Origin: Bacillota bacterium
Lineage (GTDB): Bacteria > Bacillota > Bacilli > Bacillales_A > Planococcaceae
Length of the DNA: 19,188 bases
Assembly: GCA_023405135.1 (NCBI GenBank)
Contig: JAEXYZ010000065.1
Span: 1-19,188, forward strand
Direction of reading: 5' to 3'
In this document: positions 1 through 6,906 of the stretch, in pieces
How positions within the stretch are numbered: the stretch's first letter is position 1
Layout of the letters: each line of letters starts with the position of its first letter
Notes under the pieces: model-generated
What the model was told of the DNA's origin: nothing
The model's database searches: none
What the model saw: the letters and a program-made list of their open reading frames with translations, nothing else
Made by a program: the position numbers and the translations under genes

Positions 1-144
1 ATGCCAGAATGTATCAATGCAGACCAAGAAGCGAGTGTATACCCATTTCTGAATCAAGAAAATGGCGTCTGTTTTATAAAGAACTTGGTTAATCGCTACT
101 TGTAAAAAAAGGTAATTTTACGGTAGGTGTATTTGAATTACCCT
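1..144 (+). pseudogene. Degenerate coding remnant, unrecognised
   Basis: Short open stretches in two forward frames look like pieces of one coding sequence broken by frameshifts. One frame carries KWRLFYKELG up to a stop at about 92. Another carries KKGNFTVGVFELP, ending in TAA at 142-144, after an in-frame TAA at about 103-105. The amino-acid composition looks protein-like, but I recognise no family, and the window edge hides the 5' part. It could equally be chance open frame in intergenic DNA. Confidence 0.2.
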
Positions 145-177
145 AAAACTTGAAAAAAGTATTTGACATTGTACGCT

Positions 178-232
178 TAAAAATAAAAAAGAAACCACAT
201 ATTAGATTTTTCTAAAATGTGATTTCTCGTTT
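178..232 (-). terminator. Intrinsic terminator downstream of the SET-domain gene
   Basis: The stem AGAAAcCACAT / ATGTGaTTTCT (190-200 and 216-226) continues inward as TTAGA / TCTAA around a TTTT loop. Read on the minus strand it is followed by a T-rich tract (complement of 178-189), which suits termination of the SET gene ending at 297. The forward side also has a T-rich run, so it may act in both directions. Confidence 0.6.
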
Positions 233-296
233 GTTTATCTTCTTATACTGTATAAGTATTTATAGATAAAAAGGAAAAAATCTGGTTAAATTTTTT

Positions 297-674
297 TTAT
301 TCTCGATCAAACCACAAAAGTTCTTGATCATCAACATCTCCATTATAATTAATCAAAATCTCTTCTCCAGCTTTAATGTCTTTGTAAGCATAAAAGTCAA
401 ATGTATGATTTTTAAAATTAATATCATAAGTTGCATTTGGCTCATAAGAATGGTTAAATAACATTCCATAGCCAAGAAGAATAGCAGTGTGATTTATCCC
501 ATATTCAAAGGCATAATCTGCAAGTAAAGTTTTCTCTATGTGTTTATGCTGATCATTGGGATATGAAATAACTGGAGCTTCATGTATAAGCTCACCTTTT
601 TTTATATCACGTGTAGCAAAAACCCCTCTATTAAACTCTCCTTCACTTATCTCAGATGTTTTTATTTCAATCAT
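297..674 (-). CDS. Small SET-domain protein (putative protein-lysine methyltransferase)
   Basis: A 125-residue protein that is essentially one SET domain, the fold of S-adenosylmethionine-dependent protein-lysine methyltransferases. Visible landmarks are RGVFATRDIKKGE (residues 16-28), the cofactor-binding FNHSYEPN motif (73-80, the N-H-x-x-x-P-N signature) and GEEILINYN with the conserved Tyr (103-111). There is no cysteine-rich post-SET segment and no signal peptide, so it is probably cytosolic. The start is supported by AGGAG six bases upstream of the ATG. It appears monocistronic: terminators lie on either side (178-232 downstream, 883-918 upstream) and the cwlJ gene is more than 300 bases away. 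The substrate is unknown; related small SET proteins occur in bacteria, but their targets are mostly undefined. Confidence 0.85.
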   Translation of the reverse strand: MIEIKTSEISEGEFNRGVFATRDIKKGELIHEAPVISYPNDQHKHIEKTLLADYAFEYGINHTAILLGYGMLFNHSYEPNATYDINFKNHTFDFYAYKDIKAGEEILINYNGDVDDQELLWFDRE

Positions 675-985
675 GATGATCTCCTAGTCTTTTTAAAATT
701 TTCTTTCTAACTATAACATTAAAATTGAAATTAGAGCCCTTTTTAATCTTTTTTATTAAGAAAAAAGACAGACTGGTATGTACAACTAATTCTTATATTA
801 GGAATGTTTTAAAATTTTTATACGAGAGTAGCTATTTAGTGAAAACCACTTATGGTTCAGACCATTAAGAAATTCGTTCAATAAAAAAGGAACACCCGTT
901 TCCAGGAAGTTCCCTTTTATCGAAAAAATGCTCTTAAAAATACGATTACTCAATAATCTTTCAATATAATTCATCAGAAATACTA
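675..985. other. Gene-free gap with terminator
   Basis: This stretch lies between the SET gene and the cwlJ stop. It holds the SET ribosome binding site, an AT-rich hairpin (CTTTTTT / AAAAAAG, 748-767) of uncertain role, and the cwlJ terminator at 883-918. No convincing sigma-A promoter for the SET gene could be picked out. A 63-codon minus-strand open frame here runs through the terminator and is not believed to be a gene. Confidence 0.6.
883..918 (-). terminator. Intrinsic terminator of cwlJ
   Basis: On the minus strand the arms AAAAGGGAAC and GTTCCTTTTTT pair with one mismatch and run into TTTTTTATT. It lies about 70 bases past the cwlJ stop codon. Confidence 0.7.
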
Positions 986-1423
986 TCATGTATAAACACT
1001 ATCACAAGTTCCACCCACTGGTTCATAATAACAGTGATTTTTAAATTGGCCTGCAAAAGGTTGATTGTACCACGTTGGAGGACATGGAGCATATGGATTA
1101 AAATACCAAAGTGCATACTTCCCTGGATGATCTCTCCAATAATCCAAAACCTGTCTTGCTAATCTTCTTTCATTCTCTCTAGCTGGTTGATAAAATAAAT
1201 TCCCCTTTTGAACTGCCTCGAAAGAATAATTTCCTCCTTGCACTTGATAAATAACATCCTCAATTGATCTTAATCCAATAAAATCTAAGCAATCTGCTAT
1301 CAAACGATTAACAATTACATTTCCAACATATAACATCCCTTGATTGCCTTCACCCTCGGCTTCTGCTCGCATCATCCTTGCAACTAAGTCAACGTCAGCA
1401 TCTCGGTATTTTACTCTTGGCAT
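986..1423 (-). CDS. cwlJ: Spore cortex-lytic enzyme CwlJ (cell wall hydrolase)
   Basis: A 145-residue protein matching B. subtilis CwlJ (about 142 residues) along its whole length. CwlJ is a spore-coat-located hydrolase of cortex peptidoglycan activated during germination (Hydrolase_2/SleB-CwlJ family). Recognisable blocks are LVARMMRAEAEGEGNQGML with the catalytic-type Glu near residue 21, GNVIVNRL (34-41), FEAVQKGNLFYQPA (68-81), and WYNQPF...FKNHCYY (118-133). It has no signal peptide, as expected for CwlJ as opposed to SleB. The start was moved to the ATG at 1421-1423, six bases after GAGGTG; the longer reading begins at a GTG that is part of that ribosome binding site. No gerQ homologue, CwlJ's partner in B. 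subtilis, is adjacent. It stands alone between its own terminator and the upstream sigma/anti-sigma module. Confidence 0.93.
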   Translation of the reverse strand: MPRVKYRDADVDLVARMMRAEAEGEGNQGMLYVGNVIVNRLIADCLDFIGLRSIEDVIYQVQGGNYSFEAVQKGNLFYQPARENERRLARQVLDYWRDHPGKYALWYFNPYAPCPPTWYNQPFAGQFKNHCYYEPVGGTCDSVYT

Positions 1424-1591
1424 TTTTTTCACCTCAGAATCATAGTATGAAAAAAATCCAACATTGATGTCATTATTTTCAAACGATATTGTTATTTACA
1501 CAATAAAATAAGGATTGAAATCTTCAAAAATGGGAACTTGTTTGATTTCCTTGATTATTAATACATTCCATAAACAAACTTTTATTTTAAA

Positions 1592-2278
1592 CTAATTTTC
1601 AATTTGTTTTTCATTTACATAATTTAAAAATTCTTGAGCTTTTATAAATTCCTCTTGTAAATCTACAGGAATCATATCAATTTCAGGAGCGCTTGACACT
1701 CCTACTTGTGCCATAGTTGATTCAAAAGTCATTAATGCTTGAATATATTGTTCATATTCTTCATTGGTTAGAACCTCTTTGCTTGATGGAAGTCCATTTA
1801 ATGTGTCAAAAAATGGTTGAATTTCATACATTGCAACTTTAATTTCTTCCAATTTTTCTACAGGTAATTGTGAATAATCGATATTTCCGTTTTTGTCACC
1901 ATATTCAAGTTTCGCATTTGTAAACACGTTTAATAAATCTTTAAATTGTTCAAATTGCTCTTTTTCTAACTCACCTTTTGCTTCATTTAATTTTGCATCA
2001 AACAATAGGTAGCTTTTCATAGTAACACCTGCTACATGTTTTTTCAGATTATCAAAAGACCCATATAAATCATCAGCTAGTAGAGACTGATAGGCTAGTG
2101 CACCAGTTGGAATCATTAAGCATGCAGCGACAACAACTAATACCAATCGTCTTTTTATTAGACGAGCCACTCTTCCTCCCATTTCTTCCTTCACTTTATT
2201 AATACCTAATTTACTTCTTTTATGAAGCTCATCTGGTATTTCAATTTTTTTCAACTCTTGTTTAAGGTGATTATCCAT
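1592..2278 (-). CDS. DUF3600-type anti-sigma factor (membrane protein)
   Basis: A 228-residue protein with a short basic N-terminal cytoplasmic part (1-44), one transmembrane helix (about 45-63, ending PTGALAYQSL) and a largely helical acidic extracytoplasmic domain (65-228). This layout and the GALAYQSLLADDLYGS segment fit the DUF3600 family, described in the B. cereus group as negative effectors of ECF sigma factors. Its ATG lies inside the last codons of the upstream sigma gene (8-base overlap) behind AAGGAGG, so the two are translationally coupled. The expected role is to hold the partner sigma factor at the membrane. This gene is intact, while its partner sigma gene carries a premature stop. 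The signal it senses is unknown. Confidence 0.8.
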   Translation of the reverse strand: MDNHLKQELKKIEIPDELHKRSKLGINKVKEEMGGRVARLIKRRLVLVVVAACLMIPTGALAYQSLLADDLYGSFDNLKKHVAGVTMKSYLLFDAKLNEAKGELEKEQFEQFKDLLNVFTNAKLEYGDKNGNIDYSQLPVEKLEEIKVAMYEIQPFFDTLNGLPSSKEVLTNEEYEQYIQALMTFESTMAQVGVSSAPEIDMIPVDLQEEFIKAQEFLNYVNEKQIEN

Positions 2279-2795
2279 AATTACTAACCTCCTTTAAATT
2301 TTGACGAAGCTTCTCTAAAGCACGGTATAATATAGACTTTGCTGTTCCAAGAGGAATATCTAAAATCTCGGAAATTTCCTTTAAAGTACGGTCCGCATAA
2401 TATTTTAGTAAAATGACACTTTTCTCCTCTTCTTGCAACGTCTCCATCACTTCAAGTAATGATAAAGATAATGCGATGTTTTCCTCTTCTCCCATAGCAC
2501 ATATTTCAACATCTGGATTTAAATGAACTACCTTTTTGTTTCGATTAATTAAATTCAATGCACAATTAATCGTAATTTTCATCAGCCATGTCTTGAAATA
2601 TTGTGTTTTTTTTAATGTGGCGATGTTCTTAAATGACTGGTAAGCAACTTCTTGAACAATATCTAATGCATCTTCTCTATTTTTCACATAAATATAAGCC
2701 ATTCGATAAATCTCTTCTTCATATTGCTGAAAAAGCGTTAAGTATGCTTAATCATTTCCTTTTTGTGCTTTTTTGACTAAACGCTCAAGCTTCAT
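2271..2795 (-). pseudogene. ECF sigma factor gene with in-frame stop at codon 16
   Basis: Read from the ATG at 2793-2795, five bases after AAAGGAGGGA, the frame begins MKLERLVKKAQKGND, meets TAA (2748-2750), and continues in the same frame as AYLTLFQQYEEEIYRMAYIYVKN through a normal sigma-70 region 2 and region 4 to 2271. The family pattern GND-K-A in this position suggests an AAA-to-TAA change. Without the stop the product would be about 174 residues. Region 4 is well preserved (LKEISEILDIPLGTAKSILYRALEKLR). An internal ATG at 2700-2702 could yield a 143-residue protein lacking the first helix of region 2, with only a poor GAAGAG ribosome site. It overlaps the DUF3600 gene by 8 bases. Either it is a recent pseudogene or the short form is used. 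Confidence 0.82.
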
Positions 2796-2828
2796 AAAAA
2801 TCCCTCCTTTCGTTTTTGTTTTACAATT

Positions 2829-2859
2829 ATTAGACAAACAACAAGGACATTTGGCTTAA
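2829..2859 (-). promoter_or_regulatory. Possible ECF-type autoregulatory promoter
   Basis: On the minus strand, upstream of the first sigma gene, TTAAGC (2854-2859) and GTCTAATAA (from 2835 leftward) sit at the relative spacing of the corresponding elements before the second sigma gene. GTCTAA resembles Bacillus ECF -10 elements of the CGTCTAA kind. The -35 match is poor, so this is tentative. Confidence 0.3.
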
Positions 2860-2954
2860 GATTTTTTATTATTTTTATATATTCGGAAAAAGAAGATGGT
2901 TCATTGTAAAATATTTCTTGTTACCTTTTTTGAATTTCTCATTTTAAAAGTTCA

Positions 2955-2993
2955 ATAAAATAAAGCGTTAATCCTTGTTGGACTAACGCCTTT
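2955..2993 (-). terminator. Terminator after the DUF4179 sigma/anti-sigma module
   Basis: On the minus strand GGCGTTAgtCC and GGatTAACGC pair around a short AACAA loop and are followed by TTTATTTTATT. It lies just past the ancestral stop codon of the DUF4179 gene (3008). It belongs to a group of look-alike hairpins in this window (see findings). Confidence 0.6.
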
Positions 2994-3007
2994 CTTTTTT
3001 AACTCCT

Positions 3008-4065
3008 TTAAGGAAGGGGCATTGTAAAACTGTCGAATTTAATGTCAGGTCCTTTAAATGGTTTTATTTCCGTTATTTTTTCATTACCTTCAAGACCAAC
3101 CTCTACACTACTTCCACCTTGTTGATATTTTATATACGGTGTAATTGTCAATACCTTTACATTCTCGTTAATTGGGTCGAATAATCGAGTTCCGGTATAA
3201 TGCGCTTTATTATCAATTGTTTCGATTTGGCTTTTACCTGAATGAGACTTTAATTCGTTTCCTTTATCATCAATACTTTGAAATCTATATACCCATTAGA
3301 AAAATAATTTATTTGCTCTGAATTCGCACTAAATGCAATCTGTAATCCTCCAGGACCTACCTTTAAATCAAGTATAGAAAGTTCAATGCCTTCAACCTTT
3401 TGAGTATGATCAATGACAACCTTTTGAACGATTGATTTCATATGAACAGATGTTGAAAAATCCCATTGTTTATCGTCAGCGCTAGTAAAAGTTACACCTA
3501 GAATAAAGGAGTCAGGTAAATTATCAAAGGAGTCTATGTTTATAATTCCCGTTCGATAGGTAGGTGATATTTCCTTTTCATAATAGGTACTAGCATTGGA
3601 AAATCCTTTTCCGTTTATAGTAATATTAGGTTCAGATAAGTAGAATTCTTCAATAGGATTTTCTGACATAATTGAAAACCCAATCGTTAAACGAGTCTCA
3701 TCGTAGAAAACTTCATCTAAAGTAATAGACGTACCTCCAAAACTCTTTGTTGTTCCAATTTCATTTGTTAAACCTTGCACCTGCACACGCTCTAAACCAA
3801 CATCACCGGACTGACTAAATACCGTACCTATAATTGGAATTTTTGAAATAATATTAGCCATAACTGGAGAGATAGTTGCAGAACCAACTAGTAATACAAA
3901 GACTACTGCAACTGTACAAAAACTATATATTATTTTCTTTTGAATAGAATGTTTACTATTGCGCTCATTTGTTTGAACTGTCTTCAAAATAATGTCATCT
4001 AATTTTTCAATTGGAACTGGAATATTATTAATTTCTTCCTTAAATAATGGAATTTTGTCTGTCAT
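3008..4065 (-). pseudogene. DUF4179-type anti-sigma factor gene, frameshifted
   Basis: The first 271 codons (4065 to 3250) encode a cytoplasmic N-terminus, one transmembrane helix (about 45-65), the DUF4179 region ending around SPVMANIISKIPIIGTVFSQSGD, and an extracytoplasmic beta-rich part. The frame then ends at MIKETN-stop. One base out of phase it continues without interruption as DDKGNELKSHSG, later FDPINENVKVLTITPYI, to a stop at 3008-3010. This tail is the expected C-terminal immunoglobulin-like (DUF5643-type) segment. Loss of one T near 3271-3276 (GTATTTGAT to GTATTGAT) explains it; the repaired product would be about 352 residues. The ATG has AAAGGGGG upstream and overlaps the sigma gene by 26 bases. 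The membrane anchor and sigma-binding part remain intact, so a truncated protein might still bind sigma while losing signal sensing. Confidence 0.85.
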
Positions 4066-4588
4066 CGAAATATACCCCCTTTAACTTTGATCTTAATACT
4101 TCCAATCCACGCCTTATATTCGTCTTCACTGTACCTTCAGGGCAATCGAGAAATGTAGCGATTTGCTTAACTGTATAATCTTGATAAAAGCGTAAAAACA
4201 AAACCGTTTTATACTTTTCCTCTATTTCGTCCATTGCTTGAAGAAGATCAATATTTTCATCAGTTTGTAATTGTTTGACATTTCCCATTTGTTCAAGGAT
4301 TTCATTGCTAAACGACACAATTTTTTGTTTTTTCTTTAAGTTTGCTATAGCTGTGTTAATTAAAATTCTCATGATCCATGTTGAAAAATAGCTGTTTTGT
4401 TTTAATGTATGGATGGAATTTAAAGCTTTATAAAGGCTTTCTTGGAATACTTCAAGAGCATCTTCCTCATTTCGCATATACATATATGCCATTCTGTACA
4501 TTTTTTCTTTCTCTTCATGGATTAATAGTTGAAATGCTTCGGAATCGCCTTTTTTGGCTCGCTTGACTAATTTTGATTTTATCGTCAA
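4040..4588 (-). CDS. ECF RNA polymerase sigma factor (sigma-70 family)
   Basis: A 182-residue group IV sigma factor, normal in length. Region 2 spans about 18-86 (YRMAYMYMRNEEDALEVFQESLYKA, then FSTWIMRILINTA) and region 4 about 117-168, with the helix-turn-helix at YTVKQIATFLDCPEGTVKTNIRRGLEVLR. The start is a TTG at 4586-4588 placed eight bases after a strong GGAGG; no better ATG exists in the vicinity. It is co-transcribed with, and overlaps, the DUF4179 anti-sigma gene, its expected membrane partner. This pairing implies activation by a cell-envelope signal when the anti-sigma factor is inactivated; the regulon is not visible here. This is the only intact sigma factor in the window. Confidence 0.9.
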   Translation of the reverse strand: MTIKSKLVKRAKKGDSEAFQLLIHEEKEKMYRMAYMYMRNEEDALEVFQESLYKALNSIHTLKQNSYFSTWIMRILINTAIANLKKKQKIVSFSNEILEQMGNVKQLQTDENIDLLQAMDEIEEKYKTVLFLRFYQDYTVKQIATFLDCPEGTVKTNIRRGLEVLRSKLKGVYFDDRQNSII

Positions 4589-4612
4589 TTATGTAACCTC
4601 CTTCTTCTTACT

Positions 4613-4646
4613 TATTAGAGAAATTGGAGCATGAAAACGATTCAAC
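4613..4646 (-). promoter_or_regulatory. Putative ECF-type promoter of the second sigma/anti-sigma module
   Basis: The minus strand reads TTGAATCGTTTTC, about 14 bases, then CTCTAATAA, roughly 25 bases before the TTG start codon. TGAATC followed by a T-run resembles the TGAAAC-T-run -35 element of Bacillus ECF sigma factors, and CTCTAA resembles the CGTCTAA -10. Autoregulation of this kind is usual in ECF/anti-sigma operons; here it is inferred from sequence only. Confidence 0.38.
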
Positions 4647-4746
4647 TTTATTGAAAAAAATAAATAAAATATAGAAGTCTGTTAGTTTTGTATCTAAATA
4701 TAGAGTTTAACTACACGAAATTGCAACTTCAATTTAGTAATCCAAC

Positions 4747-4781
4747 AAAAAAAGAGCATCAATCCTTTTTTGGATTAACCT
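4747..4781 (-). terminator. Degenerate terminator-like hairpin
   Basis: On the minus strand TTAATCC, six A, GGATTgA form a short stem, with flanking GAG / CTC also able to pair, followed by seven T. The T-tract is good but the lower stem is imperfect. It lies beyond the main operon terminator and may be a backup or a relic. Confidence 0.4.
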
Positions 4782-4911
4782 CCTTGTATTTTCTATTGAA
4801 ACCTATTCATTCTTTTCAAAAATATTTTTTCATTTTATACTAATAATTGGATTTAATTAGATTGAAACATTACATAATACATATTTCACCACTACCGAAC
4901 TGATAAATATT

Positions 4912-4950
4912 TAACAAAATAAAAAGCGTTAATCAAATTTAGATCAACGC
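4912..4950 (-). terminator. Terminator of the catabolic operon
   Basis: On the minus strand GCGTTGATC pairs with GATTAACGC (nine pairs, one G-U) around a 7-base loop, then TTTTTATTTTG. It lies about 50 bases after the hydroxyacid dehydrogenase stop codon. Confidence 0.75.
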
Positions 4951-4998
4951 CTCTTAATATTATTAATTTTTCTCTTGTATTTCCAACTTTATTATTCA

Positions 4999-5958
4999 TT
5001 AATAAATTAAGTTAGGAATCGGTTCATTTTTTGCTAACGCAATTAACGAATTTATATTTAGTTGCATCATTGCATCGCGGGTGTCAATTGAAGCACTACC
5101 TATATGTGGTGTTGCAACAAAATTATCTAGCTGGAGGAGACGATGGGTATTATTAATCGTCTCTTTTTCAAATACATCTGAACCCGCAGCCCAAATTAAC
5201 TTTTCTTTAAGAGCAATATACAGATCATTTTCATTTACAATCCCACCGCGAGCAACATTTATTAACACTGCACTAGGTTTCATTAATTTAAGCTGTTCTA
5301 ATGTAATAAGATTTCTTGTTTCATCAGTTAGTGGCGTTAGTATTATAATAAAGTCGGATTGGGTTAAAAGAGTATTTAATTCACAGTAAGTTGCACCGTA
5401 TTTTTTTTCTGCTTCTTCATTCCGATTGCGATTATGATACAAAACTTTCATATCAAATCCTATCGACCGTTTTGCAACGGTTTCTCCAATCTTCCCCATT
5501 CCAATAATTCCTAATGTTTTTTTTGAAATATCTACTCCTGCACCTTGGTACGGTTCCCACCCTACCCAACGATTGTCCTTAATATATTTCATATTTTGAG
5601 GTATTTGACGAGCTGTACATAACATCAAAGTAAATGCCAAATCTGCTGTAGCATCATTCAATACATTAGGTGTATTTGTTCCTAAAATGTTGAGTTTCTT
5701 CATTGAATCAACATCTAGATTATTGTATCCTACACCAAAATTTGCAATTAATTTTAAATTATTTGCTTTTAATAATGTATCGTTAGAGAAGGAATCACCA
5801 CCGACACACCATATTGCATCGACATCGCTTATCACTTCGTCTAAATAGTTTGATGGGGCTGGATTTGATACTTCATTCCATTGAATAATTTCAAAGTACG
5901 GCGCTAATTGTTGTACCATATGATCAGGCATTTTTCTTGTAATGAATATTTTTTTCAT
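4999..5958 (-). CDS. D-2-hydroxyacid dehydrogenase (glyoxylate/hydroxypyruvate reductase-like)
   Basis: A 319-residue NAD(P)-dependent D-2-hydroxyacid dehydrogenase. The substrate domain contains the family FGVGYNNLD block (74-82). The Rossmann GMGKIG is at 153-158, with the catalytic triad visible as Arg237 (NVARGGIVNE), Glu264 (DVFEKE) and His285 (TPHIGSA). An arginine after the second beta strand (YHNRNR, about 177) favours NADP(H), as in GhrB-type glyoxylate reductases. Such enzymes interconvert 2-keto and D-2-hydroxy acids such as glyoxylate and glycolate or hydroxypyruvate and glycerate. I chose the ATG at 5956-5958, five bases after GGGTGAT; the longer GTG start lies inside that ribosome binding site. 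It is the last gene of the operon, and its ribosome site overlaps the aldolase stop. The physiological substrate is inferred, not shown. Confidence 0.88.
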   Translation of the reverse strand: MKKIFITRKMPDHMVQQLAPYFEIIQWNEVSNPAPSNYLDEVISDVDAIWCVGGDSFSNDTLLKANNLKLIANFGVGYNNLDVDSMKKLNILGTNTPNVLNDATADLAFTLMLCTARQIPQNMKYIKDNRWVGWEPYQGAGVDISKKTLGIIGMGKIGETVAKRSIGFDMKVLYHNRNRNEEAEKKYGATYCELNTLLTQSDFIIILTPLTDETRNLITLEQLKLMKPSAVLINVARGGIVNENDLYIALKEKLIWAAGSDVFEKETINNTHRLLQLDNFVATPHIGSASIDTRDAMMQLNINSLIALAKNEPIPNLIY

Positions 5959-5959
5959 A

Positions 5960-6883
5960 TTAATCACCCAATAGTAAGGTTTCTTTTAATTTTCTATTTA
6001 TGTTATTAACAATTTTTTGAACTTCTAAATTCGTATTACTATTAATTAAATTAAATGGCTTCTTATGAAAGACTTGTTCATTGTTAAAAAATCGATAGGA
6101 AACCGCCTCTTTAAAAGTCGAAAAAAATGAATTATTTATAGCGTATAGCTGCATTGCTTCAGATATTAAATTTTGATAATATTTAACTTCTTCAAAATTT
6201 TGATTTTCTATCGCCTTCTTGAGATTAACAGAGATTTCTGGAAATACTACAGCCGTGCTATTAATACTTCCATTTGTCCCAATCATCATACTAGATGCAA
6301 AATGATCATCAAAGCCGGTTAAAATAACAAAGTTTGGATTTTTCGGTCTTATTTTTTGAATTAATTCTCTATATCTCCCTATATCACTAACTGTTTCTTT
6401 GATCCCTTTTAAATTATGATGTCTCTCAAGCAAATCAGAAATTACGTTTATCGGAATCTCTTGGGATGAAAGCATAGGAACATTATAGAGATAGGCATCT
6501 ATTTTAATGGATTGAATAATTTCACTGAAGTAATCAATCATTTGTTCATTACTTAACAGCCAATAAAAGGGATTAACAATTAAAACTGCATCTGCCCCTA
6601 ATTTTTCAGCTTCTACAGCTAAATCAATCGCTTCTTCAACAATGTTACTTCCAACATTCACCACACAATTAACTCTTTTATTAATGTATGGAATAACATT
6701 TTGTAAATAATATTTCTTTTGTTGATGAGTCATTGAAGTAAACTCACCACTACTTCCTAATAAAAGAAACCCATTTACAGCCTTTTCAATAAGAATATCT
6801 ATTAGTTGACAATTCTTATTGATATCTACTTCACCATTCTCATCGAAAAAAGTAACAAGTGGAGGAATTATCCCGTGCAGCAA
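5960..6883 (-). CDS. DapA-family aldolase, YagE/YjhH-like 2-keto-3-deoxy-pentonate aldolase
   Basis: A class I (Schiff-base) aldolase/lyase of the dihydrodipicolinate synthase/N-acetylneuraminate lyase family, about 307 residues. It has GSSGEF (43-48) in the substrate carboxylate loop, Tyr133 in YNVP and the Schiff-base Lys162 in GIKET. Several blocks resemble E. coli YagE and YjhH more than true DapA: GIIPPLVTFF at the start, NPFYWLLS (104-111) and GFDDHFASSMMIG. Those enzymes cleave 2-keto-3-deoxy-pentonates to pyruvate and glycolaldehyde, so a catabolic role fits better than lysine synthesis. The start is unusual: GAGGTG is followed after six bases by TTG at 6881-6883, whereas a GTG nine bases earlier (6890-6892) is part of the ribosome site. 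I prefer the TTG. It follows the FAH-family gene by about 25 bases and abuts the dehydrogenase gene. Substrate assignment is moderate. Confidence 0.88.
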   Translation of the reverse strand: MLHGIIPPLVTFFDENGEVDINKNCQLIDILIEKAVNGFLLLGSSGEFTSMTHQQKKYYLQNVIPYINKRVNCVVNVGSNIVEEAIDLAVEAEKLGADAVLIVNPFYWLLSNEQMIDYFSEIIQSIKIDAYLYNVPMLSSQEIPINVISDLLERHHNLKGIKETVSDIGRYRELIQKIRPKNPNFVILTGFDDHFASSMMIGTNGSINSTAVVFPEISVNLKKAIENQNFEEVKYYQNLISEAMQLYAINNSFFSTFKEAVSYRFFNNEQVFHKKPFNLINSNTNLEVQKIVNNINRKLKETLLLGD

Positions 6884-6906
6884 ATTTTTCACCTCAAATT
6901 CTTTTA

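Larger units (their letters stand above)
4589..4998. other. Gene-free gap: sigma promoter and two terminator-like hairpins
   Basis: Between the second sigma gene and the catabolic operon there is no credible open frame. The gap contains the putative ECF promoter (4613-4646), a decayed terminator-like hairpin (4747-4781) and the operon terminator (4912-4950). The stretch 4800-4910 is featureless AT-rich DNA. Two consecutive terminators facing the same way with no gene between them hint that something was lost here. Confidence 0.5.

Noticed and set aside
798..989. 63-codon minus-strand open frame
   Set aside because: It runs through the cwlJ terminator, overlaps the cwlJ stop and has no good ribosome site or family resemblance.
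1442..1449. CATACTAT on the minus strand, resembling a sigma-E -10 element upstream of cwlJ
   Set aside because: A start site 6-8 bases downstream would fall within the GAGGTG ribosome site, leaving no leader, and the -35 match is weak.
1511..1553. Possible terminator after the DUF3600 gene (GAAATC / GATTTC)
   Set aside because: The arms are short and the loop large, and the T-tract on the minus strand is interrupted; too weak to call.
4378..4566. Forward open frame opposite the second sigma gene
   Set aside because: It is the complement of a well-supported sigma factor and has no ribosome site or family match.
4631..4645. Catabolite-response-like sequence ATGAAAACGATTCAA
   Set aside because: It misses the required C near the 3' end of the cre consensus and coincides with the putative ECF -35 region, which explains it better.
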